Positions 45,087-53,253 of a DNA stretch of 64,000 nucleotides are shown piece after piece. Both the position numbers and the translations under genes were made by a program. The stretch comes from Nocardia exalbida NBRC 100660. Its GTDB lineage: Bacteria; Actinomycetota; Actinomycetes; Mycobacteriales; Mycobacteriaceae. The stretch spans positions 124,001 to 188,000 of the forward strand of contig NZ_BAFZ01000099.1 of assembly GCF_000308575.1 (NCBI RefSeq). The letters run 5' to 3'. The first letter of the stretch is position 1; the number at the start of each line of letters is the position of its first letter. A model generated the notes under the pieces. The model had not been told where the DNA came from. It searched no databases and saw only the letters and a program-made list of their open reading frames with translations.

Positions 45087-45127
45087 TGCCCCGAGTCGGA
45101 CTCGAACCGACACTTGGCGGATTTAAG
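45087..45127 (-). repeat. Attachment-site copy of the tRNA 3' half
   Basis: Bases 45094-45124 are identical over 31 bp to 47367-47397 in the intact tRNA gene (T-arm through the anticodon 3' side). The match weakens to either side (one T fewer at the anticodon loop). Not a functional tRNA: the 5' half is absent. It is the distal attachment site left by integration into the tRNA. Confidence 0.8.
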
Positions 45128-45274
45128 AACCTCCGGGTCGCCTGACAAGTCGGCCCGCCACCTGCGGAAATGTCCGACGACACTCCCCAAAGTCACTCTC
45201 GGCTCGCGGGTTTGCCTCAAACTTGCCCGGGTCTGCGAGGGTTGGCACCGACCCCGTACGGGTCGGCAGAGCCC

Positions 45275-45454
45275 CTACCGGGGTGGGCCGGAGCTGGGGC
45301 CGTACTGCGCAGGTGGCGAGTCATCCTCTTCCTCGATGCGCTGGCGGATCGCGTCCACGGTACGGTCCTGGGGAATGCGCGGCGGCCAGAAGATCGCCAG
45401 CACCAGCACAACCAGCGGCAGGCCGATAGCGACTGCGTAGCCCAGAGTGATCAC
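45275..45454 (-). CDS. Small single-pass membrane protein of the tRNA island
   Basis: 59 residues. GTG start at 45454 inside the stop of the preceding gene (GTGA), with AGGGAG 7 bases upstream. One membrane helix (LGYAVAIGLPLVVLVLAIFW) near the N-terminus, then a charged, Pro-ending tail. Function unknown. Confidence 0.55.
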   Translation of the reverse strand: MITLGYAVAIGLPLVVLVLAIFWPPRIPQDRTVDAIRQRIEEEDDSPPAQYGPSSGPPR

Positions 45455-45654
45455 GACCAACTCCCTTTTTCCAGGTACGCGACGGCCATCGAGTACCGAG
45501 GGCAGCGATGTCCGGCGTGGATCGCCATGACGTGATGGGCGTGCGACCGCCCACGCAATGGGTCTGTCCACCTACACGCTGGCGGATAGATCTCCAGCCG
45601 CCGCAGCCCTGCAACCACGCGGCGCAATGTCGGTGAATCGGTAAGCCATTCCAT
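45451..45654 (-). CDS. Small Trp/His-containing protein of the tRNA island
   Basis: 67 residues from the ATG at 45654 (GGGG upstream). It ends SYMAVAYLEKGSWS-like and overlaps the membrane-protein gene by four bases. It carries several Trp, His and Cys (YPPACRWTDPLRGRSHAHH). It is divergent from the XRE regulator, the same layout as in the 22-26 kb island. Confidence 0.45.
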   Translation of the reverse strand: MEWLTDSPTLRRVVAGLRRLEIYPPACRWTDPLRGRSHAHHVMAIHAGHRCPRYSMAVAYLEKGSWS

Positions 45655-45790
45655 CGCGTTCCCCTGTCGCCTGTTCCACCCTGATGAGTTGGCATGCACC
45701 CACCGCCGAGGGACTTCGACGTTGCACCGGGCGGTGGGGCCGAGGAGAAGCCTCGTAAACCTTCATCACCCGAAGGGATAGGTCCGGAAT

Positions 45791-45838
45791 AGGGACGCAT
45801 CCGAACAAGGGCGGCACCCTGGAATAGGGACGTACCCT
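45791..45838. promoter_or_regulatory. Three tandem operator-like repeats before XRE regulator
   Basis: AGGGACGCATCC at 45791, AGGGCGGCACCCT at 45808 and AGGGACGTACCCT at 45826, spaced 17 and 18 bp. The last two are AGGG-N5-CCCT palindromes. The array ends 6 bp before the regulator ATG, so the mRNA is likely leaderless or nearly so and self-controlled. Confidence 0.55.
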
Positions 45839-45844
45839 GGAAAC

Positions 45845-47026
45845 ATGAGCCCTTCGCCCCACGCCGGTCAGTCCGTCGCGGCCGAGCGGAAAATCGCGGG
45901 CCTGAGCCAGCTACAGCTAGCCGACCGCGCCAACTACAGCCTGGCTATGGTCAAGGCGGTTGAGCAGGGCCGGGAGCCTGCCAGCCCGGCCTTCCTCGCT
46001 GCCGCCGCGCGGGTGCTCCGGGTGGAACCCGAACGGCTGACCGGCGCACCATACCGCGATCTCATCGAGAAGGACGGCCCGCTGGACGGGCTTGCCGAGT
46101 TGCGCGCGGTGCTTGCCGAAGGCCGATACGTGCGGGCTGTTGAACCGCTCCCGTTGGCCGAGCTTGCCGCCGAAATGGCTGCTGTGGACCTCGCGTATCG
46201 GAATGATAGGGGCCGCATTGCCCTTGCGCGGATTCCCGGCCTACTGCGGAACCTGTACGGAGCGCTGCACGAGGCTCGCGAAGATGAGCGCGGTGCAGTG
46301 TTCTCGCTGATGTGTGCTGCGTACGTCACGACAGAACGGCTGTGCAGGAGATTCGGGTTCATTCAGCTCGCGCCGACTGTGCTCGACCGTCTGGAATGGG
46401 CCGCCGAATCAGCGGACGATCCGCTGTATCAGGCGCAAGCCAAGGTCAAGCGGGCGCGAGTTCTCATGTACCACAACGCAAACGACACAGGCCTACGGCT
46501 GGTTGAAGACGCGCTCGACGGAATCGAAGGCAATGGAGAGGCTGCTAACGCTGTGCGCGGATACGCGCACTTGTGCGGGGCGATCGTGGCTGCCCGTGCT
46601 GTCCGTCCCGATACCGCCGCCGAGCACATCGAACACGCGCGACGTCTCGCCCAGACCATGCCTGGCGAATCCGACCTCTACGGCACCCTGTTCGGCCCAG
46701 CCAATGTCGGCATTCATTCCGTTGCCGTGGCGTTGGAAGTCGGTAACCCCGATAGGGCTGCGCGGGAAGGCTCAGTTCTCGCGCTCCCCGAGAAGATCGC
46801 ACCGCCGCGCGCAGGGCACCACTGGCAGGACGTAAGCCGCGCGTGGCTGATGATCGGCAAACCGGATAAGGCGCTGGAAGCCCTGAACAACGCCCGCCGG
46901 ATCGCACCACAGCAGACCCGCCTACACCCCGCCGTCCGGGAGACCGTCCACGGCATCGCAGCCGCACAGCGCAGGCAAACCAGCAGCCTTGCCGGGTTTG
47001 CCTCCTGGCTAGGTGTTCAAGTCTGA
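45845..47026 (+). CDS. XRE-type regulator with TPR-like domain, tRNA island
   Basis: 393 residues. Helix-turn-helix at about 8-62 (AERKIAGLSQLQLADRANYSLAMVKAVEQG), then helical repeats to the C-terminus, ending SLAGFASWLGVQV. More AT-rich and codon-diverse than the flanking housekeeping genes, consistent with mobile origin. It probably controls itself and the two divergent small genes through the repeat array in front of it. Confidence 0.75.
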   Translation: MSPSPHAGQSVAAERKIAGLSQLQLADRANYSLAMVKAVEQGREPASPAFLAAAARVLRVEPERLTGAPYRDLIEKDGPLDGLAELRAVLAEGRYVRAVEPLPLAELAAEMAAVDLAYRNDRGRIALARIPGLLRNLYGALHEAREDERGAVFSLMCAAYVTTERLCRRFGFIQLAPTVLDRLEWAAESADDPLYQAQAKVKRARVLMYHNANDTGLRLVEDALDGIEGNGEAANAVRGYAHLCGAIVAARAVRPDTAAEHIEHARRLAQTMPGESDLYGTLFGPANVGIHSVAVALEVGNPDRAAREGSVLALPEKIAPPRAGHHWQDVSRAWLMIGKPDKALEALNNARRIAPQQTRLHPAVRETVHGIAAAQRRQTSSLAGFASWLGVQV

Positions 47027-47044
47027 CGGTGATGTCGGTTCGAC

Positions 47045-47257
47045 CTCGAGCGTCGGCGGATTCGGGTGTCTCGTTCAGCAACGTACGTCGCTGGTGACGG
47101 GCACGGCCTTCGGCACACCGCGGCGTCGTTGGCGATCAGTGTCGGCGCGAACATCAAGATCGTGCAGAAGATGCTGGGTCACAAGACGGCGACGTTGACC
47201 TTGGACTTGTAGGGGCATCGCTTCGATGACGACCTGGACCCGGTCGCGGACCGATGA
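47045..47257 (+). pseudogene. Tyrosine recombinase (phage-type integrase) C-terminal remnant
   Basis: The frame GLRHTAASLAISVGANIKI, then VQKMLGHKTATLTLDL and GHRFDDDLDPVADR, is the catalytic end of an integrase. The Arg (LRHT) and His (LGH) of the active site are kept. The codon expected to be the nucleophilic Tyr (after LTLDL) is TAG, so it is dead, and the N-terminal part is gone. It ends about 100 bp from the intact tRNA, the usual place of an integrase next to its attachment site. Confidence 0.8.
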
Positions 47258-47359
47258 ACCGGGGAGCTCTGGCCGCTGCTGCGGACTCACTGCGGACTGC
47301 GGGCGCGGACACGGTCGGACCGGAAGGCGGAGAAAACGATCTACTTGCGGCTTCGTAAG

Positions 47360-47433
47360 TGCCCCCAGTCGGACTCGAACCGACACTTGGCGGATTTTAA
47401 GTCCGCTGCCTCTGCCAATTGGGCTATAGGGGC
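47360..47433 (-). tRNA. tRNA with anticodon UAA (Leu by anticodon)
   Basis: 74 nt on the minus strand. Acceptor GCCCCTA pairs with TGGGGGC, followed by discriminator A. D-arm GCCC...GGC, anticodon stem GCGGA/TCCGC with loop CTTAAAA, variable loop CAAGT, T-arm GTCGG-TTCGAGT-CCGAC. No CCA encoded. Anticodon UAA means leucine, yet the variable loop is short (class I), whereas bacterial tRNA-Leu normally has a long arm. Its 3' half is the integration target of the adjoining island. Confidence 0.85.
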
Positions 47434-47650
47434 GTCCGGGACAGCGTACCGAGTCGTACGGCTGTACCGGAATTCCGAGTGTTCCTCGGGGTGGCGGGGC
47501 GTCGGCCGTGGGCGGATGCCGGAGGGCGCGGTCGGGTGACCGGCGCCGGTGGCGGTTGTTTCGAGCCCGGGTCGGCAGGCGTCCCAGAGAACTAGATCGG
47601 TCTGGGCGGGCCGGTGTTAACGTCCGCCGGTCGGCTCGGCGTGTCGGGCG

Positions 47651-48568
47651 TCAGCGCCGGGGTGGCACCGGGATTCGGGCGAGGTCGGTGGCGATGTGGA
47701 TCTCGCCGGTGAAGTACTTCGCCGCTTCGGCCAGGTGCTCGTCGAGGTCGCGGTAGCGCTGGGAGAAGTGGGTGAGGACCAGGGTGCGGACGCCCGCGTC
47801 GGCGGCGGCCCGCGCGGCTTGGCCCGCGGTGAGATGGCCGTATTCGACGGCGAGGTCTTCGTCGGCGTCCAGGAAGGTGGCTTCGATGACGAGCATGTCG
47901 GCGTCGGCGGCGAGTTCGCCGACCCCGGCACACAGCCGGGTGTCCATCACGAAGGCGAAGCTCTGACCGGCTCGGGGCTCGCTGATCTCCGCCAAAGTGA
48001 TGGTGCGACCGTCGAACTCGACCTCGCCGCGCTGTTGCAGCTCGGAGATGATCGGTCCGCGCAACCCCAAGGCGCGCAACCGATCCGGCAGGATGCGCCT
48101 GCCGGGCGGCTCGCTGAGCCGATAGCCGAAGGTGTCCACCGGATGCGAGAGCCGTACCGCCGTCACCGTGAACGGCGCCCCCGGCAAGTCCACGGGGCCG
48201 GGACCCGCGACCGGGCGCGGCCGCAGTTCGGCGCGGTGATAGTAGGACGTCGCGTTGACCAAGCGGTCGTAGTACACGGCGCCCGACGCCGGGAAGCAGA
48301 CGTCGACCGGATGCGGCACCCGATCGAGGTTGATCCGCTGCACCACTCCGGCCAGCCCGAGGCTGTGGTCGCCGTGGAAATGGGTGATGGCGATCCGGCT
48401 GATCCCGGTGACGGACACACCGGCGTAGGTCATCTGCCGCTGCGTACCCTCACCGGGGTCGAACAGGATCGCCTCGTCGTCCCACCGGAGCAGGTACCCG
48501 TTGTGGTTTCGCTGTTTCGTCGGCACCTGACTCGCGGTTCCGAGAACAACCAACTCACGCTGCGACAC
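47651..48568 (-). CDS. rnz: Ribonuclease Z
   Basis: 305 residues. A metallo-beta-lactamase-fold endonuclease that trims the 3' trailer of tRNA precursors; needed for tRNAs that lack an encoded CCA such as the neighbour at 47360. The zinc motif THFHGDH has H63, H65, D67 and H68; further ligands occur in LSHPVDTFGY, FVMDTRLC and LTHFSQRY. GTG start. The gene stands alone. Confidence 0.93.
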   Translation of the reverse strand: MSQRELVVLGTASQVPTKQRNHNGYLLRWDDEAILFDPGEGTQRQMTYAGVSVTGISRIAITHFHGDHSLGLAGVVQRINLDRVPHPVDVCFPASGAVYYDRLVNATSYYHRAELRPRPVAGPGPVDLPGAPFTVTAVRLSHPVDTFGYRLSEPPGRRILPDRLRALGLRGPIISELQQRGEVEFDGRTITLAEISEPRAGQSFAFVMDTRLCAGVGELAADADMLVIEATFLDADEDLAVEYGHLTAGQAARAAADAGVRTLVLTHFSQRYRDLDEHLAEAAKYFTGEIHIATDLARIPVPPRR

Positions 48569-48614
48569 CGCGTCAGGCTATCCGCCGGCCTCCGGCACGC
48601 CGAACAGGGCCGCG

Positions 48615-50123
48615 CTACGGGGTGGCGGCGGCCTTCCGGACCAGGGAGTGGCGCCGGGAGTAGGCGAAGTAGACGACGAAGCCGATCAGCATCCACCCCA
48701 GGAACCGCAGCCAGGTCTCCACCGACAGGTTCAGCATCAGCCACAGGCACGACAGCACCGCCAGGATGGGGATCAGCGGCACCAGCGGCACCCGGAATCC
48801 GCGCGGCAGGTCCGGCCGCGTGCGTCGCAGGATGAGCACGCCGATCGATACCAGCACGAACGCGAACAGCGTCCCGATGTTGACCATCTCCTCCAGCGTG
48901 CCGAAATCCACGAACCCGGCCAGCAGCGCGCACGCCACGCCGACGATGACGGTGACCCGCACCGGCGTGCCGTTGGCGCCGGTGTGCGCGAGCCTGCGCG
49001 GCATCAGTCCGTCGCGCGCCATCGCGAACAGCACCCGGGTCTGTCCGAGGTACATCACCATGACCACCGTGGTGAGCCCGGCGAGGGCGCCGATGGAGAT
49101 GATGTTCTTCGCCCAGGTCACCCCGTGGATGGCGAACGCCGTCGCCAGCGTCGCGTCACCGCCGGACAGCTCGGTGTAGGGCACCATGCCGGTGAGCACG
49201 AGCGACACCGCGACGTACAGGACGGTGACGATCATCAGCGAGCCGAAGATGCCGCGCGGCACCGCCTTCTGCGGGTTTCGGGTCTCCTCCGCGGTGGTGG
49301 CGACCACGTCGAACCCGATGAACGCGAAGAACACCAGGCTGGCCGCGGCGAGCAGGCCGTACCAGCCGAAGTTGCTGTCCCCGGCGCCGGTCAGATAGGA
49401 GAACAGCGACTGCCGCAGGCCCTCGCCCCGCTCACCGGGTTGCGACGGCGGAATGTAGGGCGAGAGGTTCGAGGACTTGAAATAGGTGAAGCCGACGACC
49501 AGCACCAGCGCGATCACACCGAGCTTGATGGCGACCGCCACCGCCGACACCCGCGAGGAGATCTTGGTGCCGGTGGCGAGCAGCACGCCGAGCACGGCGA
49601 TCAGCAGCACCGCGCCCCAGTCGAAGGTCACCGGGCCGAGGTGCGCGATCGGGGAGATGTCCCCGAGCACCTCGCCGAGGTACTGCGACCAGCCCTTGGC
49701 CACCACCGCCGCGGCGAGGGCGAACTCCAGGATCAGGTCCCAGCCGATGATCCAGGCGACGAGCTCGCCGAAGGTGGCGTAGGAGTAGGTGTAGGCGCTG
49801 CCCGCCACCGGCACGGTGGACGCGAACTCGGCGTAGCACAGCGCGGTCAGCCCGCAGGCGATCGCGGCGAATACGAAGGCCAGCGAGACCGACGGTCCCG
49901 CGACATTGCCCGCGGTGCGTGCGGTGAGGGTGAAGATGCCCGCCCCGACCACGACGGCGACGCCGAAGACGGTGAGGTCCCAGGCGGTCAGGTCCTTGCG
50001 GAGTTTCGAGTCGGGTTCGTCGGTGTCGCGGATCGACTGTTCGATGGATTTGGTGCGGAACAAACCGCCCCACCGAGACGAGACATCACCCGCCGGATCG
50101 GCTTGTGGCCCGGGGTTAGTCAC
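48615..50123 (-). CDS. APC-family amino acid permease
   Basis: 502 residues, twelve membrane helices with long soluble ends. The conserved unwound-helix signature is VVVGAGIFTLTARTAG, followed by VPVAGSAYTYSYATFGELVAW; the CAT/YfnA-like cationic amino acid group fits best. It imports amino acids using the proton gradient; the substrate is not predictable. GTG start with AAGGAG 6 bases upstream. Only 46 bp separate it from rnz, on the same strand. Confidence 0.88.
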   Translation of the reverse strand: MTNPGPQADPAGDVSSRWGGLFRTKSIEQSIRDTDEPDSKLRKDLTAWDLTVFGVAVVVGAGIFTLTARTAGNVAGPSVSLAFVFAAIACGLTALCYAEFASTVPVAGSAYTYSYATFGELVAWIIGWDLILEFALAAAVVAKGWSQYLGEVLGDISPIAHLGPVTFDWGAVLLIAVLGVLLATGTKISSRVSAVAVAIKLGVIALVLVVGFTYFKSSNLSPYIPPSQPGERGEGLRQSLFSYLTGAGDSNFGWYGLLAAASLVFFAFIGFDVVATTAEETRNPQKAVPRGIFGSLMIVTVLYVAVSLVLTGMVPYTELSGGDATLATAFAIHGVTWAKNIISIGALAGLTTVVMVMYLGQTRVLFAMARDGLMPRRLAHTGANGTPVRVTVIVGVACALLAGFVDFGTLEEMVNIGTLFAFVLVSIGVLILRRTRPDLPRGFRVPLVPLIPILAVLSCLWLMLNLSVETWLRFLGWMLIGFVVYFAYSRRHSLVRKAAATP

Positions 50124-50533
50124 GCGTTCTCCTTAGATCGTGCTGCTGTGCTTGGTGTTCTGTACCCATACGGCGAGGTGATGCACGCCGGCCAGGAATT
50201 TGCTGATCCATGGTGCGATGGCGGCGACGATCAGCCTCCGCGCAAACCATGACCGTCCCGGCGGTACCGGGAATCGGCGAACTCGTGACCTGGGTCATAG
50301 AACCGAGCCAAACTACCCGACATCGACATTCCGAGACCAACCGAGCCGTGGTGTTGCCGCTTCAACCATTCTTAGAAGATCGCAGCTCGGACAGCGTTGT
50401 GGAGGATTCGTATGTTCTGTTCACGCCCGTCGGGCAACCGGGTCGCGGCAGGTGGTTTGCCCGCCGCACCACCGGGCACCCCGCAATCGACAGGCAAACC
50501 CGCAGCGGCCTACCCCCAGAAAGCGTTGAGCTG
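50124..50533. other. Intergenic region between permease and SRPBCC gene
   Basis: 410 bp divergent gap. It must hold both promoters. A frame from 50210 runs in phase into the SRPBCC gene, but it lacks a ribosome site and family-like sequence, so I treat it as non-coding. No hairpin stands out. Confidence 0.4.
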
Positions 50534-51052
50534 ATGGTCCACGTGGAAATCACCGTGCCGACGACACCGGAACAGGTCTTCGACGTTCTCGCCGACGGAT
50601 GGCTGTTCTGCGCCTGGGTGGTCGGCGCCACGCACATCCGCGACGTCGACGGCGAATGGCCCGGCGTCGGCTCCCAGCTGCACTACAGCGCGGGTGTGTG
50701 GCCGTTCACCGTGAACGACACCACGCAGGTCGTGTCGGTGGACCCGCCGCACATGCTCGAACTCGAGGCCAAACTCTCGCCGCTCGGCGCCGCGTGGATC
50801 CGTCTGGAACTCGTGGAGACCGCGCCCGGCGAGACCCAGATCCGGATGTACGAGCACGCCGAGCGAGGGCTGGGCAACCTGATGCCCAACGTGCTGCAAG
50901 AGCTGCTCTTGGTGCCCAGGAACAAGGAATCGCTGTCTCGGCTCGCCGATATCGCGGTCGGCAAAGCCCGTATCGCAGGCCGCACCGGAGCCCGGACGGG
51001 AGCGGAGACTCACGCCGAGGCACGCCTCGACGGCCACCAACCGCAGAACTGA
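50534..51052 (+). CDS. SRPBCC-family polyketide-cyclase-like protein
   Basis: 172 residues. Begins VHVEITVPTTPEQVFDVLADGWLF, the usual first strand and helix of the START/Bet v1-type pocket. Later strands (GAAWIRLELVETAPGETQIRMYEHAERG) and the long C-terminal helix (PNVLQELLLVPRNKESLSRLADIA) complete the fold, with a disordered tail. Such proteins bind hydrophobic ligands; no catalytic role is implied. Converges on ppx. Confidence 0.8.
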   Translation: MVHVEITVPTTPEQVFDVLADGWLFCAWVVGATHIRDVDGEWPGVGSQLHYSAGVWPFTVNDTTQVVSVDPPHMLELEAKLSPLGAAWIRLELVETAPGETQIRMYEHAERGLGNLMPNVLQELLLVPRNKESLSRLADIAVGKARIAGRTGARTGAETHAEARLDGHQPQN

Positions 51053-51070
51053 CGCCCGGACGAAGCTCCG

Positions 51071-52018
51071 TCAGGCGATCGACAGGGCGATGCCGTCGAG
51101 GATGTCGTGCTCGCTGACGACCAGTTCGGCGATGCCCGCGCGCCGGGACAGTTCCTCCGCGAGCACCTCGGTGATGACCGCGCCGCCGCCGATCACGTCG
51201 ACCCGGCCCGGGTGCATCGGCCCCAGCGCGGCGCGCTGATCGTGGTCCATGGCGATCAGCCGGTCGCAGACCTGGCGGACCTGGTCCATGGTCAATCGGG
51301 TGAGATGCACCCGCTCCGAGTCGTATTCGGGAAGATCGAGCGCGATCGCGGCCAAAGTGGTCATCGTGCCCGCAACGCCGACCCAGGTGTGCGCGCCCTC
51401 CACGGGGACGTGGGTGAACGCTTCGGTCAACCGCTCGGTGGCGAAGGCGCGGGCCGCGGCGATCTCTTCGGCGGTGGGCGGGTTGCCCGCGAGGCAGCGC
51501 TCGGTGATCCGGACGCAGCCGATGTCGGCGGAGAACGCCGATCGCACCCCCGCGCTGTCCCCGAACACCAGCTCGGTCGATCCGCCGCCCAGATCCACCA
51601 CGACGAAGGGACCCGAGGCGCTGGACAGTTCGCCGATCGCGCCCGCGAACGACAGGCGCGCCTCCTCGTCGCCGGTGATCACCTCCGCTTCCGCACCCGC
51701 GACCACGGTACCGAGTTCGGCCCTGGCCATGGCGAAGAAGTCCTCGCGGTTGGCGGCGTCCCTGGTGGCGGAGGTGGCCACCATCCGCACCCGGCCCACG
51801 CCCGCCTCGCGCATCAGCGCGGCGTAGTCGGCCAGGGCGGCGCGGGTGCGTTCGATCGCCTCGGGCGCCAGCGAACCGGTCGCGTCGACCCCTTGGCCGA
51901 GGCGGACGATGCGCATCTCGCGGTGCACGTCGGCCAGGCGCCCGTCACCGAGCACGTCGGCGATCAGCAGTCGGATGGAGTTCGTGCCGCAATCCACGGC
52001 GGCTACGCGGTCACTCAT
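51071..52018 (-). CDS. ppx: Ppx/GppA exopolyphosphatase family protein
   Basis: 315 residues, the short form (M. tuberculosis Rv1026 has 319). Actin-like ATPase fold with phosphate loops AAVDCGTNSIRLLIAD at the N-terminus and VVDLGGGSTELV near 145. Degrades polyphosphate or hydrolyses pppGpp; short actinobacterial members act on polyphosphate of limited length. Its ATG overlaps the DUF501 stop by one base (TGATG), so it is coupled. Confidence 0.92.
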   Translation of the reverse strand: MSDRVAAVDCGTNSIRLLIADVLGDGRLADVHREMRIVRLGQGVDATGSLAPEAIERTRAALADYAALMREAGVGRVRMVATSATRDAANREDFFAMARAELGTVVAGAEAEVITGDEEARLSFAGAIGELSSASGPFVVVDLGGGSTELVFGDSAGVRSAFSADIGCVRITERCLAGNPPTAEEIAAARAFATERLTEAFTHVPVEGAHTWVGVAGTMTTLAAIALDLPEYDSERVHLTRLTMDQVRQVCDRLIAMDHDQRAALGPMHPGRVDVIGGGAVITEVLAEELSRRAGIAELVVSEHDILDGIALSIA

Positions 52019-52551
52019 CACTGTGCTCCAGTCTCTCGCGGGCCGGTCGGGCGCGGCGCGGGCCAGTCGGCCGGAACGGCGGTGCCACGCAGGCCGTGCT
52101 CGGCGGCCAGCGCAACCGCCTCGTCGCCGAGCGGATTCACCCCCGGCCCCTTGGCCAGTGCGTGCGCGATCAGGACGTGCAGGCACTTGACCCGCTCGGG
52201 CATCCCGCCGCCGGTGAAATCCGTACCGAGCGATTCGATTTCGTCCCGTTCGGCCAGATAGCTCTCGTGTGCGGCGCGATAGGCGGCGGCCAGCTCCGCG
52301 TCGGCGGCCAGCCGCTCGGTCATCTCACGCATCACACCGGCGGATTCCTGCCTGCTCGCCTCCGCGGTGAGCCGGGGATCGGTCAGATAGTAGAGCGTCG
52401 GGAAAGGGGTGCCGTCGGGCAACCGGGGCGCGGTCTTCACCACGGCCGGGATCCCGTCCGGGGTGCGATAGGCGATGGCGAGCACGCCGCGCGGCGCACG
52501 GCCGAGCTGCTCGGCGATGATCGCGAGATCCTGGTCGTTCGGGGCGGTCAC
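52018..52551 (-). CDS. DUF501 family protein
   Basis: 177 residues. Conserved features: LGRAPRGVLAIAYRTPDGIPAVVKTAPRLPDGTPFPTLYYLT, then a Cys/His block MPERVKCLHVLIAHALAKGPGVNPLGDEA near the C-terminus that could hold a metal. Its GTG start is inside the upstream stop (GTGA), and it couples to ppx downstream. Conserved between the septum protein and ppx across mycobacteria and nocardiae; function unknown. Confidence 0.88.
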   Translation of the reverse strand: MTAPNDQDLAIIAEQLGRAPRGVLAIAYRTPDGIPAVVKTAPRLPDGTPFPTLYYLTDPRLTAEASRQESAGVMREMTERLAADAELAAAYRAAHESYLAERDEIESLGTDFTGGGMPERVKCLHVLIAHALAKGPGVNPLGDEAVALAAEHGLRGTAVPADWPAPRPTGPRETGAQ

Positions 52552-53213
52552 CTAGGTCCTTCCGGTGCATGCGGTGCGGTGGGCGGCGCCGGAGCGGCCG
52601 CGGGCGTCGGCTGCGGCTCGGCGATGCTGCGCCACAGCTCGGTGTACCAGGGATCGGGTTGCCTGGCTCTGGTGGGCGCCGGGGGCGGGGCGGGCGCCTC
52701 GATGCCGGGCACCTGCACGATGTACGGCGTCTCGCCGGGCAGCACCAGGCGAAGGCGGTCCCGCGCCTCGGTCCGGATGTAGGCCGGATCCTGTTGCTGC
52801 GCACGGCGATCCCGCAACCGGGCCAGATCCGCCTCGAGTTCCTCGCGCTGCTGCGCGAGCTGCGCGGCCTCCGCGCGCTGGGTGAAGTACGTGCGCATCG
52901 GCACGGCGAGGGTGAGCGCGAGGCCGCACACCACCATCGCGAGGATCACCGCCTTGCCGGTGGACAGGCCCAGGAACGTGTGGTCGTGCCTGCCGACGGC
53001 CGAACCCCGCGCGCTCTTGCGCGGTTTCGGCTTCTCCGCGCTCTCCGATCGCCTGCGGCCGCGCTTGGCCGCGGCATCGGCCGGGCGCGATCCGTCGGCT
53101 CGCGACGTGCGGCGGTCCCCACGTCCGGCCGGACTGGTCCCACGCGCACGTCGCTCCGTCATCTCACGCCTCGGTCTCTGCTTCGCGGCACTCCCGGGGC
53201 CCTGGGTGGTCAC
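52548..53213 (-). CDS. ftsB: FtsB/DivIC-like septum formation protein
   Basis: 221 residues. A basic disordered N-terminal tail (about 90 residues) precedes one membrane helix (about 88-108, AVILAMVVCGLALTLAVPM) and a coiled coil (about 112-145, QRAEAAQLAQQREELEADLARLRDRRAQQQ). Next comes the FtsB-type EARDRLRLVLPGETPYIVQ and a Pro-rich end. It should sit at the division site with FtsL and FtsQ. GTG start with GAGGAGG 9 bases upstream. In M. tuberculosis the counterpart is Rv1024, next to eno. Confidence 0.85.
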   Translation of the reverse strand: MTTQGPGSAAKQRPRREMTERRARGTSPAGRGDRRTSRADGSRPADAAAKRGRRRSESAEKPKPRKSARGSAVGRHDHTFLGLSTGKAVILAMVVCGLALTLAVPMRTYFTQRAEAAQLAQQREELEADLARLRDRRAQQQDPAYIRTEARDRLRLVLPGETPYIVQVPGIEAPAPPPAPTRARQPDPWYTELWRSIAEPQPTPAAAPAPPTAPHAPEGPR

Positions 53214-53253
53214 GCACCGCTACCTCCTCAGGGCCCGTCGCTCGTACCGCAGG

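Noticed and set aside
50210..50533. In-frame upstream extension of the SRPBCC protein
   Set aside because: Arg/Ser-rich, no ribosome site, and the family starts at the ATG at 50534.
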